Of a stretch of 64,000 nt of DNA, positions 21,007 through 30,731 are shown piece after piece. Source of the stretch: Bathynomus jamesi (Eukaryota; Arthropoda; Malacostraca; Isopoda; Cirolanidae); the NCBI GenBank assembly GCA_023014485.1, contig JAJOZX010008838.1:111546-175545 (forward strand). The letters run 5' to 3'. Position 1 is the first letter of the stretch. Every line of letters starts with the position of its first letter. Under the pieces are notes generated by a model, which made no database searches, had not been told where the DNA came from, and saw only the letters and a list, made by a program, of their open reading frames with translations. The translations under genes and the position numbers were made by a program.

Positions 21007-21547
21007 GGGGATGGGACAATTCGACGTGGCCGACTCGATGCGACCCAACTCGATGCGACCCAACTCGATGTGGCCGACAACTCGATGCCAGGCCAAGTCG
21101 ATGCCAGGCCAAGTCGATGCCAGGCCAAGTCGATGCCAGGCCAAGTCGATGCCAGGGCAAGTCGAAGCATATTGTGCTTTATTATCTTTTAAGGGTATTT
21201 TAAGAAGAAAAAGTAAAGCATAAAAAATAATTAAGGCTAGGTAAGGTAGGTAAGGTAGGTAAGGTAGGTTAGGTAAGGTAAGGTAAGGTAGGGTAAGGTA
21301 GGGTAGGTAGGTTAGGTTAGGTAGGGTAGGTAAGGTAAGGTAAGGTAGGTTAGGTTAGGTAGGTTAGGTAAGGTTAGGTAGGTAAGGTAATTATTGAACT
21401 CGGCCTCGGTCTTGGCTTCAGACTCGACTACAACACTGTTTGGCATCGACTTGGCCTGGCATCGACTTGGCTTGACATCGAGTTGTCCTGACATCGAGTC
21501 GGCCACATCGAGTTGGGTCGCATCGAGTCGGTCATCGTACCCAACCC
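21007..21547. mobile_element. Minisatellite-ended insertion with 9 bp duplication and TTAGG-like core
   Basis: The insert lies in ORF1 of copy C between two copies of ATCAATGAG (20998-21006, 21548-21556). Its ends (GGGGATGGGAC and complement of GGGTTGGGTAC) lead into arms of tandem 15-17 bp units (CCAACTCGATG and GGCCAAGTCGATGCCA types) in inverted orientation. The core (about 21232-21391) is made of AGGTA, AGGTT and AGGTAAGG units. A 9 bp duplication and G-rich ends fit a Mutator-like non-autonomous element, but no transposase is present. Confidence 0.75.
21232..21391 (+). repeat. Degenerate TTAGG/TAAGG/GTAGG array
   Basis: About 30 tandem pentamer-like units, GGTTA, GGTAA and GGTAG, resembling the arthropod telomere repeat TTAGG but scrambled. 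It lies in the middle of the 21007-21547 insert. Confidence 0.8.
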
Positions 21548-21880
21548 ATCAATGAGCTCCGAGGTGGAGGGCGCAGCCGCGTCAGTGACCGCCGCACCTC
21601 CAACAGCCGGTCCGGACGACTCGAGCCGCCGGACCCTCTCCTCCAGCTTCTCGTAAAACCGCATGAGTTCGCAAAAGCGGCACATGCTGGAGTGGTTGAT
21701 CTTCTCGAAGCTGGCTTCTTTGAAGTTCGTCACCCACTGGTTTACTTCACACCTCGCACATTCAGCCTTCAGTTTCTGCGGTCCAGTCATTGTAACTTTT
21801 TTTTTCGAACTCTGAATACACTGAATAAGATAAAGCGTTCTAGCAATGAAAACTATCAAAAACGTTCTGACCAGTATATA

Positions 21881-22781
21881 AAAAAGGAGTGGGGGTGGTG
21901 AATTTTTCCCGCGCGTAGACGCATCCGCCTATTTGCAAGTGACGTCATCCCATCCAGAAGACTACACCTCTCGCTGCTGCCGCACCGACCAAGGGTCTCC
22001 CCAGGGCCGGACAGTCCCAAACGTGTCGCAGCTACCAACTGACAAACACTCGCGACGCAGGCGTCACGGATTTCCCGCCAGGAGCGACAGCGAGATGCAG
22101 CCCCTTACTAAGTCTTACTAGTCACTCGCAAGCGGCCAGACTCCTAGAATCCAGTGTTCAAGGGATATCCCACCAGACCCAGAGGCTACGCCCGAGAGTT
22201 TACGCTGGCCTGGCAGCCAGCTGAGCAGTAAAGCTCTCTCACCTAAGAGCAGTACAGCCAAGCACCATCAACTGGTCACCAAAGAACGGTCGCAGGGGGC
22301 TGGTCAGGCAATTACGCGTTAGGAATGGGCTTAACGGGGCACTAGCTACACTCCATTCATCGCGCCCCTACGCCTGGGACCCCTCCATCCCAGTCTCTCA
22401 CAACCTACGAGCGTTAAATGGTGTTATTTATAGAGGTTCCAAAGCCCCTCTTCCCACGCATGAGGTAGCAGTAGGGTCCTAATAGTAAAAGAAGAGAAAA
22501 AGACTTAATACTAAAAGAAAAAGGTTTTTTTTTTGCAGTCAGAGGAGAACATCCTTAACTTAAGCTAAAAGGACAGAGTAGGAATGGGATGGGGTCCTAG
22601 TAACCTACGGGACATGATTGTACAACAGACTTCACCCGCCCTCCAGAAAGAGAGAGAACCTAAAGGAACTGGCAGCCAATTTCTCTAGAATCCCACGACT
22701 CGGGACCGGAGGGCTGTCACACCCCAAGTATAAAGTTTACAACACCCAGAAGGAATGTGCATAACATTTATACCCCCTGCG

Positions 22782-22787
<6 letters not shown>
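21881..22787. other. GC-richer spacer, no gene seen
   Basis: It may include the 5' UTR of CR1-like copy C, but no boundary can be placed. Composition differs from the AT-rich surroundings. No convincing coding, RNA or repeat structure was found. Confidence 0.4.

Positions 22788-22826
<39 letters not shown>
22788..22826. repeat. (GA)n microsatellite
   Basis: About 19 GA units. Confidence 0.95.
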
Positions 22827-22827
<1 letters not shown>

Positions 22828-23006
22828 CTGAACTACAAATAACTTAAAATTCTATCGTACAAGTCTATTAATCAAAACTCTCATACAAAATAGTAATGGA
22901 ACAGTGGGTAAGGCTTTTCTGCCAGCCAGTATTGACAGAAAAAGTGATGAAATAAGAGTTATAGGAAAGCATACGTACGCGTATCTCATTTTAATTTTAT
23001 TATAGT

Positions 23007-23226
23007 GGCGGCTCGTCGGTAGGCACTGCGGAACTGCAGCACCCCTAAATTTTTTATTTACAATTGAAATAATCAAGAACAATATAAGGATGAGCTCATT
23101 GAATAACTTTTTCAATAACTTTTGAAACTTTTATTCATTGCTCAATGCTCATCCTTTTATTTCAGTAATTATTTCAACCCATTCTTAAAGACAGCACCCG
23201 TAGAATTTTTAGTCACGAGCCGCCAC
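23007..23226. mobile_element. Foldback MITE with AGTGGCGGCTCGT ends
   Basis: The left end reads GTGGCGGCTCGTCGG and the right end CACGAGCCGCCACTG; the arms also share CAGCACCC and GGATGAGC(T/A) motifs, so most of the 220 bp can fold on itself. No clear duplication was identified and there is no coding sequence. Confidence 0.65.
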
Positions 23227-23321
23227 TGCCGGGGTCATTTACTCAATTTTGCATTAATGAACAGTGCAAAATAAAGGTAGCATGAAACTCTACCTTGTTT
23301 AACTTAATCTACAGTCTACAC

Positions 23322-23514
23322 CAGGGGCCACCAACCTTTTTTTTTGTTCACCGCCCACTTTTACGATTTTTTTAAAATTAAAAAAGCTTATCGCCCACCT
23401 TAGATCAAAAAGAATAAATCAACATAATCGATAAAATAAATAATGAAATAAATGTTTAATTACCTTTAATGTGAGCCCACTAGTGGGCGCTACCGCCCAG
23501 GTTGGTGACCCCTG
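23322..23514. mobile_element. hAT MITE with 8 bp duplication
   Basis: Ends CAGGGGCCACCAACCT and AGGTTGGTGACCCCTG are flanked by GTCTACAC on both sides (23314-23321, 23515-23522). The 193 bp length and absence of coding sequence make it a hAT-type MITE. Confidence 0.9.
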
Positions 23515-23522
23515 GTCTACAC

Positions 23523-24366
23523 CATGCATTTTATGAGCGCTTTATTTATTTATTAAATAGTCTTCATTTCTTCAATGAAGAAGAATGCTAAAACCCATCG
23601 TCTTTATGGACTGGAGAGGGGCGATCAAATTTAAAATATTATGAGTTTGGTTTATTGTACATAATTATCATCGCAATCTTTCTCGAACTGATTAGGAAAA
23701 AAAAAGGCACTCGTCTATTCTCAACTCTGGAGGACCACTATCGGGTCAGTGTCGGGAATTAATTTGAAATTAAATTGAATTGTTTTATGAATTTTGCTAA
23801 TTTTTAATTTAACTATTATAGAGTTAAATTTTATTACAATTACAAGTTCCAATTTTTAGGTTAATATTTCGCAGCACACATCACCTAAACCTTATAAAAA
23901 CAATATATTCAGAATCCTTGTAAAAAATAATGTTTCATATGCTGTGTAAATGAATATTAAGATAAAAAATTCATGTTTAATATATTACTTAATCAAATTT
24001 GGCAGCTGAAATTATTGGCGGCAAATTGTTTTTGTTTTCGTGTTCATGACCATGAACTGTACCAGTTGTGAAGTAGACTTTCAAAACTTAATTCGTCTTT
24101 TTGCCTTAGACTAAGAAATCTCTGGATTTTTTTTGCAAATCACGGCGTGATATTATAAGAGTTTTTAATATCACGGTGATGTTTATGTCCGAACTGTAGA
24201 AAAGAGCAATCATAGAAAAGACCGAAATGTTTTCTGTTGTAATAGGCAATATGGCAATATACTGACCGTAAGATTAAGTGTGTAAAAAAAAAAATTTAAT
24301 TTTATAAGTTTGGTTACAATAAAGAAAATGGAATTACTGTACATACCGAAAAATATTTTTTATTTT
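23523..24366. other. AT-rich spacer, nothing recognised
   Basis: No recognisable coding or repeat content was found, apart from generic AT-rich sequence. Confidence 0.5.
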
Positions 24367-24600
24367 GAAACGGGTACTTGTAGGTTATCTCCCTCCCCCA
24401 CCAATTTTTACAAAATATTTTCGTTAAAACTAACGAAAATATCACGACTTAACCTAACCAATTATCAAGGGCGTACAGTTGATCTATTATTAATTATAAC
24501 TTTGTTTCTGGAATAGTATTTACTATGATGCATAGATACGAAAATATTCTGTCAAAATTGGTAGGGGGGGGGGGAGATAACCTACAAGTACCTTGAAACG
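24367..24600. mobile_element. Foldback element with TAACCTAACC palindrome arm
   Basis: Outer arms 24367-24420 and 24541-24600 are inverted copies (GGTACTTGTAGGTTATCTCC, then CCACCAATTTT and AATATTTT). Inside lies one arm (24423-24480) of a sequence that also occurs near 25966-26070 and 28334-28429: AACGAAAATATCACGAC, TTAACCTAACCAAT, then AAGGGCGTAC. No coding sequence. Confidence 0.7.
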
Positions 24601-25901
24601 TTTTAACAATCTGCTATCCAGATTTTTTTTTTTGGGTGGGGGAGGAGAAATTGAGCATCTTTCGAGATATAGGTCCTATATTTCTTCAAAAAAAAAATTT
24701 ATCTCAAAACTTACTCAATTGCACAAAAAAAGGAGTAGATTATTAAAACATTACATCAGAAATTATCTGGTATGTGATTTCGGGCGAGGTGTTCTGCGGA
24801 ATATTTACCAATTTTTACATTTAATGAAAGGATTAAATTTATTAAAGGAATCTTCAAAAGCTTATTGTCATCCAGTTCAAAGGCAACTTATAATTCCCCA
24901 AAGTAGCTGCAAAGAAATAATTCAAAACAAGCAAGTATAAATAAATGACAAGACAATTATGAAGCATACATATAATTAATCAATAAATAAAAGATTAGAT
25001 TTTGAAGTCATTTATAAAAAATTATATTTAACTTAAAAACTCTTTTAACCTATTTTAAATTAAATTCATTCGAAATATGTAAAATCTAATTTTGAGAACT
25101 TGAGACTTTAATATTAAATGATACCTTAGCAAATGAATTAATTACACTGGTCAACACTCATTTTATTGCCAATCATATTAGAGTGATTTTGGGGTAACTT
25201 TGTGGTGCTGATTCCGAATATGACATCGATTTTGCTAGATTGGCTCTAATTTATGAGAGAATTGGTACCCCATTGAAACACGTAAAAATGCAAAAAATTT
25301 AATGTTCAGGCAGACCCTACTTACAAATCGCATTGAAATTGTCTCAAATCATACAAAAGTAAACACATGAAATACATAATGGCATTTTATTCGGTCTCAC
25401 CATCTAGAATGTTCCGGTAGTTTCCCATATGCACGCGATATGGTTACGTTTCCTATTAATTGAGGGTATTCATTATCTCAAGAACTAGAGCCAAATCGGA
25501 AAAACTACTTTCATTTTGGAATTCAGCAACCCCAAAATACCCTAAATTCGTACGAATTTCCTTGGCAACGAAACAAAAAAATTTTTTTGTTGAGCTGTGT
25601 TATCAATGAACACTGAATATATTTAGAATTAATTTGAACAAAAATGAAAGTAATTCTTGAAATAAAGTTATTTTTTGTGTAGTGAAAGTAAATGATTGAA
25701 ATTTTATTTACGACTGTAGATTTGACAATAACCCTATTTAATAACCCTAATAAACTCTGTCTATTAGAGTGGGTTTTAATTATCAAACCCTATTTACAAT
25801 AACTAAATAGCAAGTTAAATAGTAAATAATATAATTAATAGGATTAATTAATATTATTGTTAATGATGAATGAATAAGATTTTATAGAAGTGTAATGCAA
25901 C
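24601..25901. other. AT-rich spacer with a Penelope-like tail motif
   Basis: Mostly featureless. At 25747-25775 the motif AATAAACTCTGTCTATTAGAG occurs in the form shared with 62005-62035, where it forms part of Penelope-like 3' ends. I saw no other supported feature. Confidence 0.4.
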
Positions 25902-26118
25902 AATATTCGGATCACCTGAAGATCAGGGTCCCCAGCCTTCTTTAGTTAGCCTTATGAGGCTAACTAACGAAAATATCACGACCTAACCTAACCAATCGTT
26001 AGGTCAACTGTACGCCCTTGACGATTGGTTAGGTTAGGTCATAATACTTTCGTTAGTTAGCCTTATAAAGCTAACTAAAGAAGGCTGGGGGCCCTGATCT
26101 TCAGGTGATCCTAATATT
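25902..26118. mobile_element. 217 bp near-perfect palindrome
   Basis: Bases 25902-26010 and 26015-26118 are inverted copies running from AATATTCGGATCACCTGAAG through CCAGCCTTCTTTAGTTAGC to the TAACCTAACCAATCGT core. It contains two arms of the family also found at 24423-24480 and 28334-28429. There is no coding sequence. Confidence 0.85.
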
Positions 26119-26309
26119 CAAAATTAAAGAACAAATGATGAATTTTAGCAAGATCAAAAAGTATTTAAATATTATAATAATAATAATAAACTAAATGTGA
26201 TTTAACGTGAATTATAAAACATCAAAAACAAACACAATACGGACGTGAACAAATTCAGACTCAAAGAATAAAAAAAATCAAACTGACCTGGATTAAACAG
26301 AGTTAAAAG

Positions 26310-26700
26310 GTCAAAGCGGGGGTTGGTTGAGTATTTATTATCAATATTACTGGGGGTTGGTTATTTATTATTAATATTATTGAGAGGTAAAAATTTCGAC
26401 AGTGTGTGTGTGTGTTTCTTTTTTTTATGCAGGAAGGAGGGGCTAAGGGCAAAAGCCCGCAAAACCGCCCCTCCCATAGAAGAAAAAGAGAGCCAAAATC
26501 AAGGTCCGAGGTTTTCGAGATGCATAGACACACTGCGTTTGAAAGATGGGAGGTCATAGACAGGAAGAAAGATGGATTGAGGAAGATCTACAGATCTACA
26601 GAAGCGAAAGCTAACAAAGACCCTAAGATGCACTCTAAGGTTAGCCCGAGAGAAAGGAAAGATGAGGGGGTCAAAAGAGGAGAATAAGGGGTTAAGTAAG
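26310..26700 (-). mobile_element. 3' end of I-like non-LTR element, split from 32046-34440
   Basis: The minus strand has SFKRSVSMHLENLGP followed by 3' UTR (TTTTGGCTCTC, GGAGGGGCGG, CTTCCTGCAT) that matches 51790-51915, the 3' end of the plus-strand I-like copy. It is collinear with, and in the same orientation as, the I-like body at 32046-34440, so CR1-like copy B probably inserted between them. Confidence 0.7.
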
Positions 26701-27540
26701 TAGCAAAATCTATCATTCTTGGGTTAAAATTCATTCATAAAAAGAGAAAGAAAGACTCACCATCATCACCCGCCGGCCACTGCCGACAAGTCGGAAAAAT
26801 AGTCGAAGAGAATAGGAAAGGGGTGAAAGATGAAAAGAAACAAAATAAGAATGCTTACAAACCACGCAAACACAGTCTTAACTCACTGTCATACCATGCA
26901 AACTACAGACATGAAAGTAAAGAGAGTTACAGATATGCAAGTAAGGAGAGGATAAGAAAGAAAAAAAGTAGGTAAAGTAAAGTAAAACAAAAAGTGAGTT
27001 AGTTTACGACTACGAGCTACATCTACGTTCGTGTTAGTCTAATTTTATTATTTTTTTTTAATAATAATTTTATTGTTGGCATCACACGCTGGCTTGTCAC
27101 AAGCTGGCATTATCGTCAACAGACTCATCCTCGACCACCACCCTCAGAGCTCCTGTTGCTAATTGTTTTTTTTATTTTAAACAACGTTAATATTTTTAAA
27201 ATGCCTATCTAGATGGTTCTTAAACACATTAACGCTGGTAGAGTTCACGATGGGCGCGGGAAGATTATGCCATTTATCAATTACTTTAAACGTAAAGACA
27301 TTTTTAGCGATATTAGTAATGAAACGTCTGCCACGCAACTTAAATCCGTTATTACGAGTATTGCTATTATCGAAAGTGAACAGTTTGTCAAAATTTACGT
27401 TATCGATTTTATTAACGATTTTGAAAACTTCAATAAGCTCCCCCCTTAATCTCTTAGTTTCGAGTAAATGCAAGTCTAACTCTTTAATCCTATCTTCATA
27501 ATGCTTGTTGCGCAATGACGGAATTAGTTTCGTGGCACGA

Positions 27541-27740
27541 CGCTGAACCCTTTCTAATCTATCAATATTCTCACGCAAATACGGGCACCAAAACTGAACA
27601 GTATGTTCTAAATGAAGCCTGACTAGGGTCTTGTAAACGACGCTGAACCCTTTCTAATCTATCAATATTCTCACGCAAATACGGGCACCAAAACTGAACA
27701 GCATATTCTAAATGAGGCCTGACTAGGGTCTTGTAAAGGG
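27541..27740 (-). repeat. 100 bp tandem duplication in RT
   Basis: Bases 27541-27640 recur at 27641-27740 with about three differences. As 100 is not a multiple of three the duplication shifts the reading frame of the RT C-terminal domain. Confidence 0.92.
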
Positions 27741-27905
27741 GCAATATAATATTCTTCGATTTAAATTCGAAATTACGCGCTATGAAGCCTAATATCCTAT
27801 TAGCTTTTGCGCAAGACTCCAGGCTCTTGTTCCTAACTTTTAAATCCTTAGATACGCGTCCGCCTAAATCTACTTCCTCGTCAACGCTCGCTAACTCGGT
27901 GGTGC

Positions 27906-28207
27906 TACTGTAGTATGCGGTCTACCGTTAAGTTTCTACTGTAGTATGCGGTCTACCGTTAAGTTTCTACTGTAGTATGCGGTCTACCGTTAAGTTTCTA
28001 CTGTAGTATGCGGTCTACCGTTAAGTTTCTACTGTAGTATGCGATCTACCGTTAAGTTTCTACTGTAGTATGCGGTCTACCGTTAAGTTTCTACTGTAGT
28101 ATGCGGTCTACCGTTAAGTTTCTACTGTAGTATGCGGTCTACCGTTAAGTTTCTACTGTAGTATGCGGTCTACCGTTAAGTTTCTACTGTAGTATGCGGT
28201 CTACCGT
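27906..28207 (+). repeat. 31 bp minisatellite, about 9.7 copies
   Basis: Unit TACTGTAGTATGCGGTCTAC plus CGTTAAGTTTC, exact period 31, nearly identical between copies (one G-to-A change at about 28043). Confidence 0.95.
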
Positions 28208-28333
28208 TCAAAATATTTAAAAGGAATTGAAAATGAATTGAAAGGAATTATAATTTAATTTACACAATTAAGGAATTATTAAAGAAGTTAAACATACTAC
28301 TACCGCATACTTAACGGTAGACCGCATACTACA

Positions 28334-28429
28334 GTACGCCCTTGATGATTGGTTAGGTTAAGTCGTGATATTTTCGTTAGTTTTAACGAAAATATCACGA
28401 CTTAACCTAACCAATCGTCAAGGGCGTAC
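28334..28429. repeat. 96 bp palindrome, TAACCTAACC family
   Basis: GTACGCCCTTGATGATTGGT, TAGGTTAAGTCGTGATATTTTCG, a short TTAGTTTTAA centre, and the inverted copy. It belongs to the same family as 24423-24480 and 25966-26070, and lies inside the minisatellite-ended insert. Confidence 0.9.
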
Positions 28430-29813
28430 AATTAACCTAATAATAAAATAACAAGAAGATAAGAAGCTATAATTAAAAGGTAGACCGCCGAATCGTAGGT
28501 AGACCGCATACTACAGTAGCACCGCTAACTCTCTATCATCCATCGTGTACATATAATTGATACGAGAACCTATATGCAAAACTTTACATTTGTCTACGTT
28601 AAATTGCATCTGCCACTTATCCGTCCACTCCATAATCCTATTTACATCGTCTTGGAGCCTATTTCTATCGTCCTCGTTAACAACCTTACCGCCTATTTTA
28701 GTATCGTCCGCGAATTTTGACACGTTACTAGTCAATCCTACGTCTATGTCGTTAATGTAAATTACGAATAGCACTGGGCCTAACACTGAACCCTGAGGGA
28801 CACCGCTACCTACATCCAACCACCCCGATTCACTACCATTAACAACAACCCTCTGTCTCCTAGCACGAAGCCATTCCTCTAACCAGTTAGCTACCTGACC
28901 GCGTATACCGTGCTCTTTAACCTTCGCAACTAATCTTCTATGCGGAACTGTATCGAACGCTTTTTTAAAATCTTTGTTAGCCTTAGCTTCTGTAGATCTG
29001 TAGATCTGTATTCGCGCATTATTTCGTTAGAAAATTCTAAAAAATTAGTTAAACAAGATCTATGGAGTCGAAACCCATGCTGCCTACTATTAATCAAATC
29101 TCTACTTTCTAAGTGATCGATGATACGATCCCTAACTACAGATTCCAAAAGTTTACCGACAATTGACGTTAAGTTAATGGGCCTATAATTGCTAGCTACT
29201 GTGCGGTCGTCTTTTTTAAAAATGGGTGTGACGTTAGCTAATTTGAAGTCTTCAGGAATAATTCCCGTTCCGAGTGATTGATTAAAAATCTTCGTTAAGG
29301 GGCCTACGATAACGTCTTTCAAATCTTTCAGATGTCTAGGATAAAACGCGTCAGGGCCTGGAGCCTTGCCTACTTTTAGCCTATCGATATAATGCGCAAT
29401 CTCACCCTCGTAAACAGTTATTTCATCCAAAAAAGTCTCGCTGCTAAATGGAACGATATCGTCCACGTCGGGGATATTATTGATGTCTTCTACGGTAAAA
29501 ACTGTCGCAAAAAAGTTATTAAAAATACCCGCCATCGCCTGAGCGTCGGAAGCCAAAGCTCCATTAGCGTCCACGAAAGGGCCTTTATTATCTTTTATCG
29601 GCTTACGATTATTCACGTAATCGAAAAACTTTTTTGGTTATGTTTACTATCGGCAGCTATAAGTATCTCTAAATTACGCTTAGCATTCCTATCTGATCTT
29701 TTAACCTGACGTCGAAGCTCGAAATATCTATTAACGTTAGCTACCGTGCCATTGCGCTTTTTAAGTATATGCGCTCTGTTACGATCGTTTATGAACTCGC
29801 CTATTTCCCAAGT

Positions 29814-30731
29814 TTACCACTTGGTCCTACCATGATTTCTAGCGCGCTTGAGCCTACGAGGAATAAACTCCCTTTCGAAATTGGAGAAACTATCTTTAAA
29901 CGCCTCCCAATGCAAATTTGCGTCATTACCCATAAATAAGTTATCCCAGTCCACTACTCTCATCCTATCCGCAAAACTATCAAAAGTGGCCCTACGAAAT
30001 TCAGGGACTTCTATTACGCTACTATCCTTAGTGTTTTCTATCAATAACTTAAACCTAAGAATTTGATGATCACTACATCCTAAACTCTCGCCTACTTTTA
30101 AACCTTCGACTATACTTTCGCCGTTCGTCATCACCACGTCTAAAATATTGTCACCGCGCATTGGTTCGGTAACCATCTGTCGTAAAAAATTATCTTTCAT
30201 GAACTCAATCAATCTCAAACCCTCATCGTTACCAGTAACAGTCTCGTAATTAACGTTAGGGCAGTTAAAGTCCCCGACAACTATACTATCCCGATTATTA
30301 ATAAAGTTACCAAGAAGTGTGTAAAATCTAGTATCGGTATCGAGGGATTGAACGGGAGGTCTATAAACAAAAACAAAATTAAAACTAAGAGTATGCGCCC
30401 TAACTTCAACGCATATCGCATTAATTGCTGCCTGAAAATCGATCTTAACCTCGATAGCCCAAAGGGAATTACGAATGTACAGCAAAACGCCGCCACCAAT
30501 CCTATGTAACCTATCATTAGTAAAGAGTTTAAAACCCGCTATATCAAGTTCCCCCAAGAAGTCCCGAGTCATGGTATTTAACCACATATTAGTGATAGCA
30601 ACTATATCGTAGTTACCGGAATAAATTATCGCCTTAAATTCGTTTAATTTGTTTCTAATACTACGCGCGTTACAATTAAAGACGTTTAAGTTATTTTCTA
30701 CCACGGGTCGACGTTTTAAACTATTTTTCAC
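29814..30731 (-). CDS. CR1-like ORF2 endonuclease, open but missing the catalytic Glu
   Basis: A 305-residue open stretch containing an apurinic-type endonuclease: NARSIRNKLN (21-30), GGGVLLYIRNS (79-89), VYRPP (122-126), GDFNCP (153-158) and SDH (220-222). At 46-51 it reads ITNMWL, where copy A and relatives read ITETWL, so the metal-binding Glu is now Asn48. The predicted nicking activity should be lost. A C-terminal linker follows, and the frame ends at 29814. It begins overlapping the ORF1 stop, with no ATG, as in copy A. Confidence 0.83.
   Translation of the reverse strand: MKNSLKRRPVVENNLNVFNCNARSIRNKLNEFKAIIYSGNYDIVAITNMWLNTMTRDFLGELDIAGFKLFTNDRLHRIGGGVLLYIRNSLWAIEVKIDFQAAINAICVEVRAHTLSFNFVFVYRPPVQSLDTDTRFYTLLGNFINNRDSIVVGDFNCPNVNYETVTGNDEGLRLIEFMKDNFLRQMVTEPMRGDNILDVVMTNGESIVEGLKVGESLGCSDHQILRFKLLIENTKDSSVIEVPEFRRATFDSFADRMRVVDWDNLFMGNDANLHWEAFKDSFSNFEREFIPRRLKRARNHGRTKW

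Larger units (their letters stand above)
20080..21860 (-). pseudogene. CR1-like ORF1 (copy C), split by an insertion
   Basis: The likely start is the Met of MTGPQKLKAECARC near 21792. Two Cys pairs (CARC and CRFC), a short coiled coil and a Ser/Ala-rich stretch follow until the insert at 21547. Past the insert, frame resumes near 20997 with LIDRVAAMERRVSDGLD (coiled coil), a Lys/Gly-rich basic linker (from 20896), and an SGNH-like domain: IGNSQIRG, HAGGND and a degraded C-terminus after 20183 (GALIDRHLYRM, near 20110). The nucleophile box reads GNS rather than GDS, so the Ser is kept but the Asp is not. At least two frameshifts are present. Confidence 0.75.
17137..21880 (-). mobile_element. 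CR1-like non-LTR retrotransposon, copy C
   Basis: The minus strand carries, 5' to 3', ORF1 with Cys pairs, coiled coil and SGNH-like domain (21795-20080), ORF2 endonuclease (19831-19212), a linker (19240-18745), reverse transcriptase (18803-17232) and a short 3' UTR entering (TC)n. It is related to but distinct from copies A and B. ORF1 is split by the insert at 21007-21547, and ORF2 has two frameshifts and one deletion near 18825. Confidence 0.87.
27898..28522. mobile_element. Minisatellite-ended insertion with 9 bp duplication, in CR1 RT
   Basis: Two copies of CGCTAACTC (27889-27897, 28523-28531) flank the insert. Its left end is a 31 bp minisatellite (about 9.7 units) starting GTGCTACTGTAGTATGCGGT; the right end is one inverted unit ending TACAGTAGCAC. 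The interior contains the palindrome at 28334-28429. There is no coding sequence. The same design (inverted tandem-repeat ends, 9 bp duplication) is seen at 21007-21547. Confidence 0.85.
27177..29660 (-). pseudogene. CR1-like reverse transcriptase (copy B), multiply broken
   Basis: The first piece (29616-28930) has FFATVFTVEDI, GKAPGPDAFYP, NYRPINLTSIVGKLLE and HGFRLHRSCLTN. Motif A follows only after a 30-40 bp foreign-looking patch (28966-29003) that shifts the frame. The next piece (28819-28511) holds SGVPQGSVLGPVLF and the KFADDTK box, then KVLHIGS. The 27898-28522 insert follows, then thumb and C-terminal segments (RPHLEYAV region; 27578-27177, RLERVQRRATKLIPS) with a 100 bp duplication. 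Motif A, B and C residues remain readable, but the gene cannot yield one protein. Confidence 0.82.

Noticed and set aside
21232..21391. TTAGG-like array as a real telomere or chromosome end
   Set aside because: The array is short, scrambled and flanked by transposon sequence with a target duplication, so it is interstitial.
24593..24940. 115-codon plus-strand frame
   Set aside because: Starts in a palindrome arm, includes homopolymer-derived residues and resembles no protein I know; AT-rich chance frame most likely.
27906..28207. Regular 31 bp repeats resembling a CRISPR array
   Set aside because: Units are contiguous with no unique spacers, there are no cas genes, and the genome is eukaryotic; it is a minisatellite terminus.
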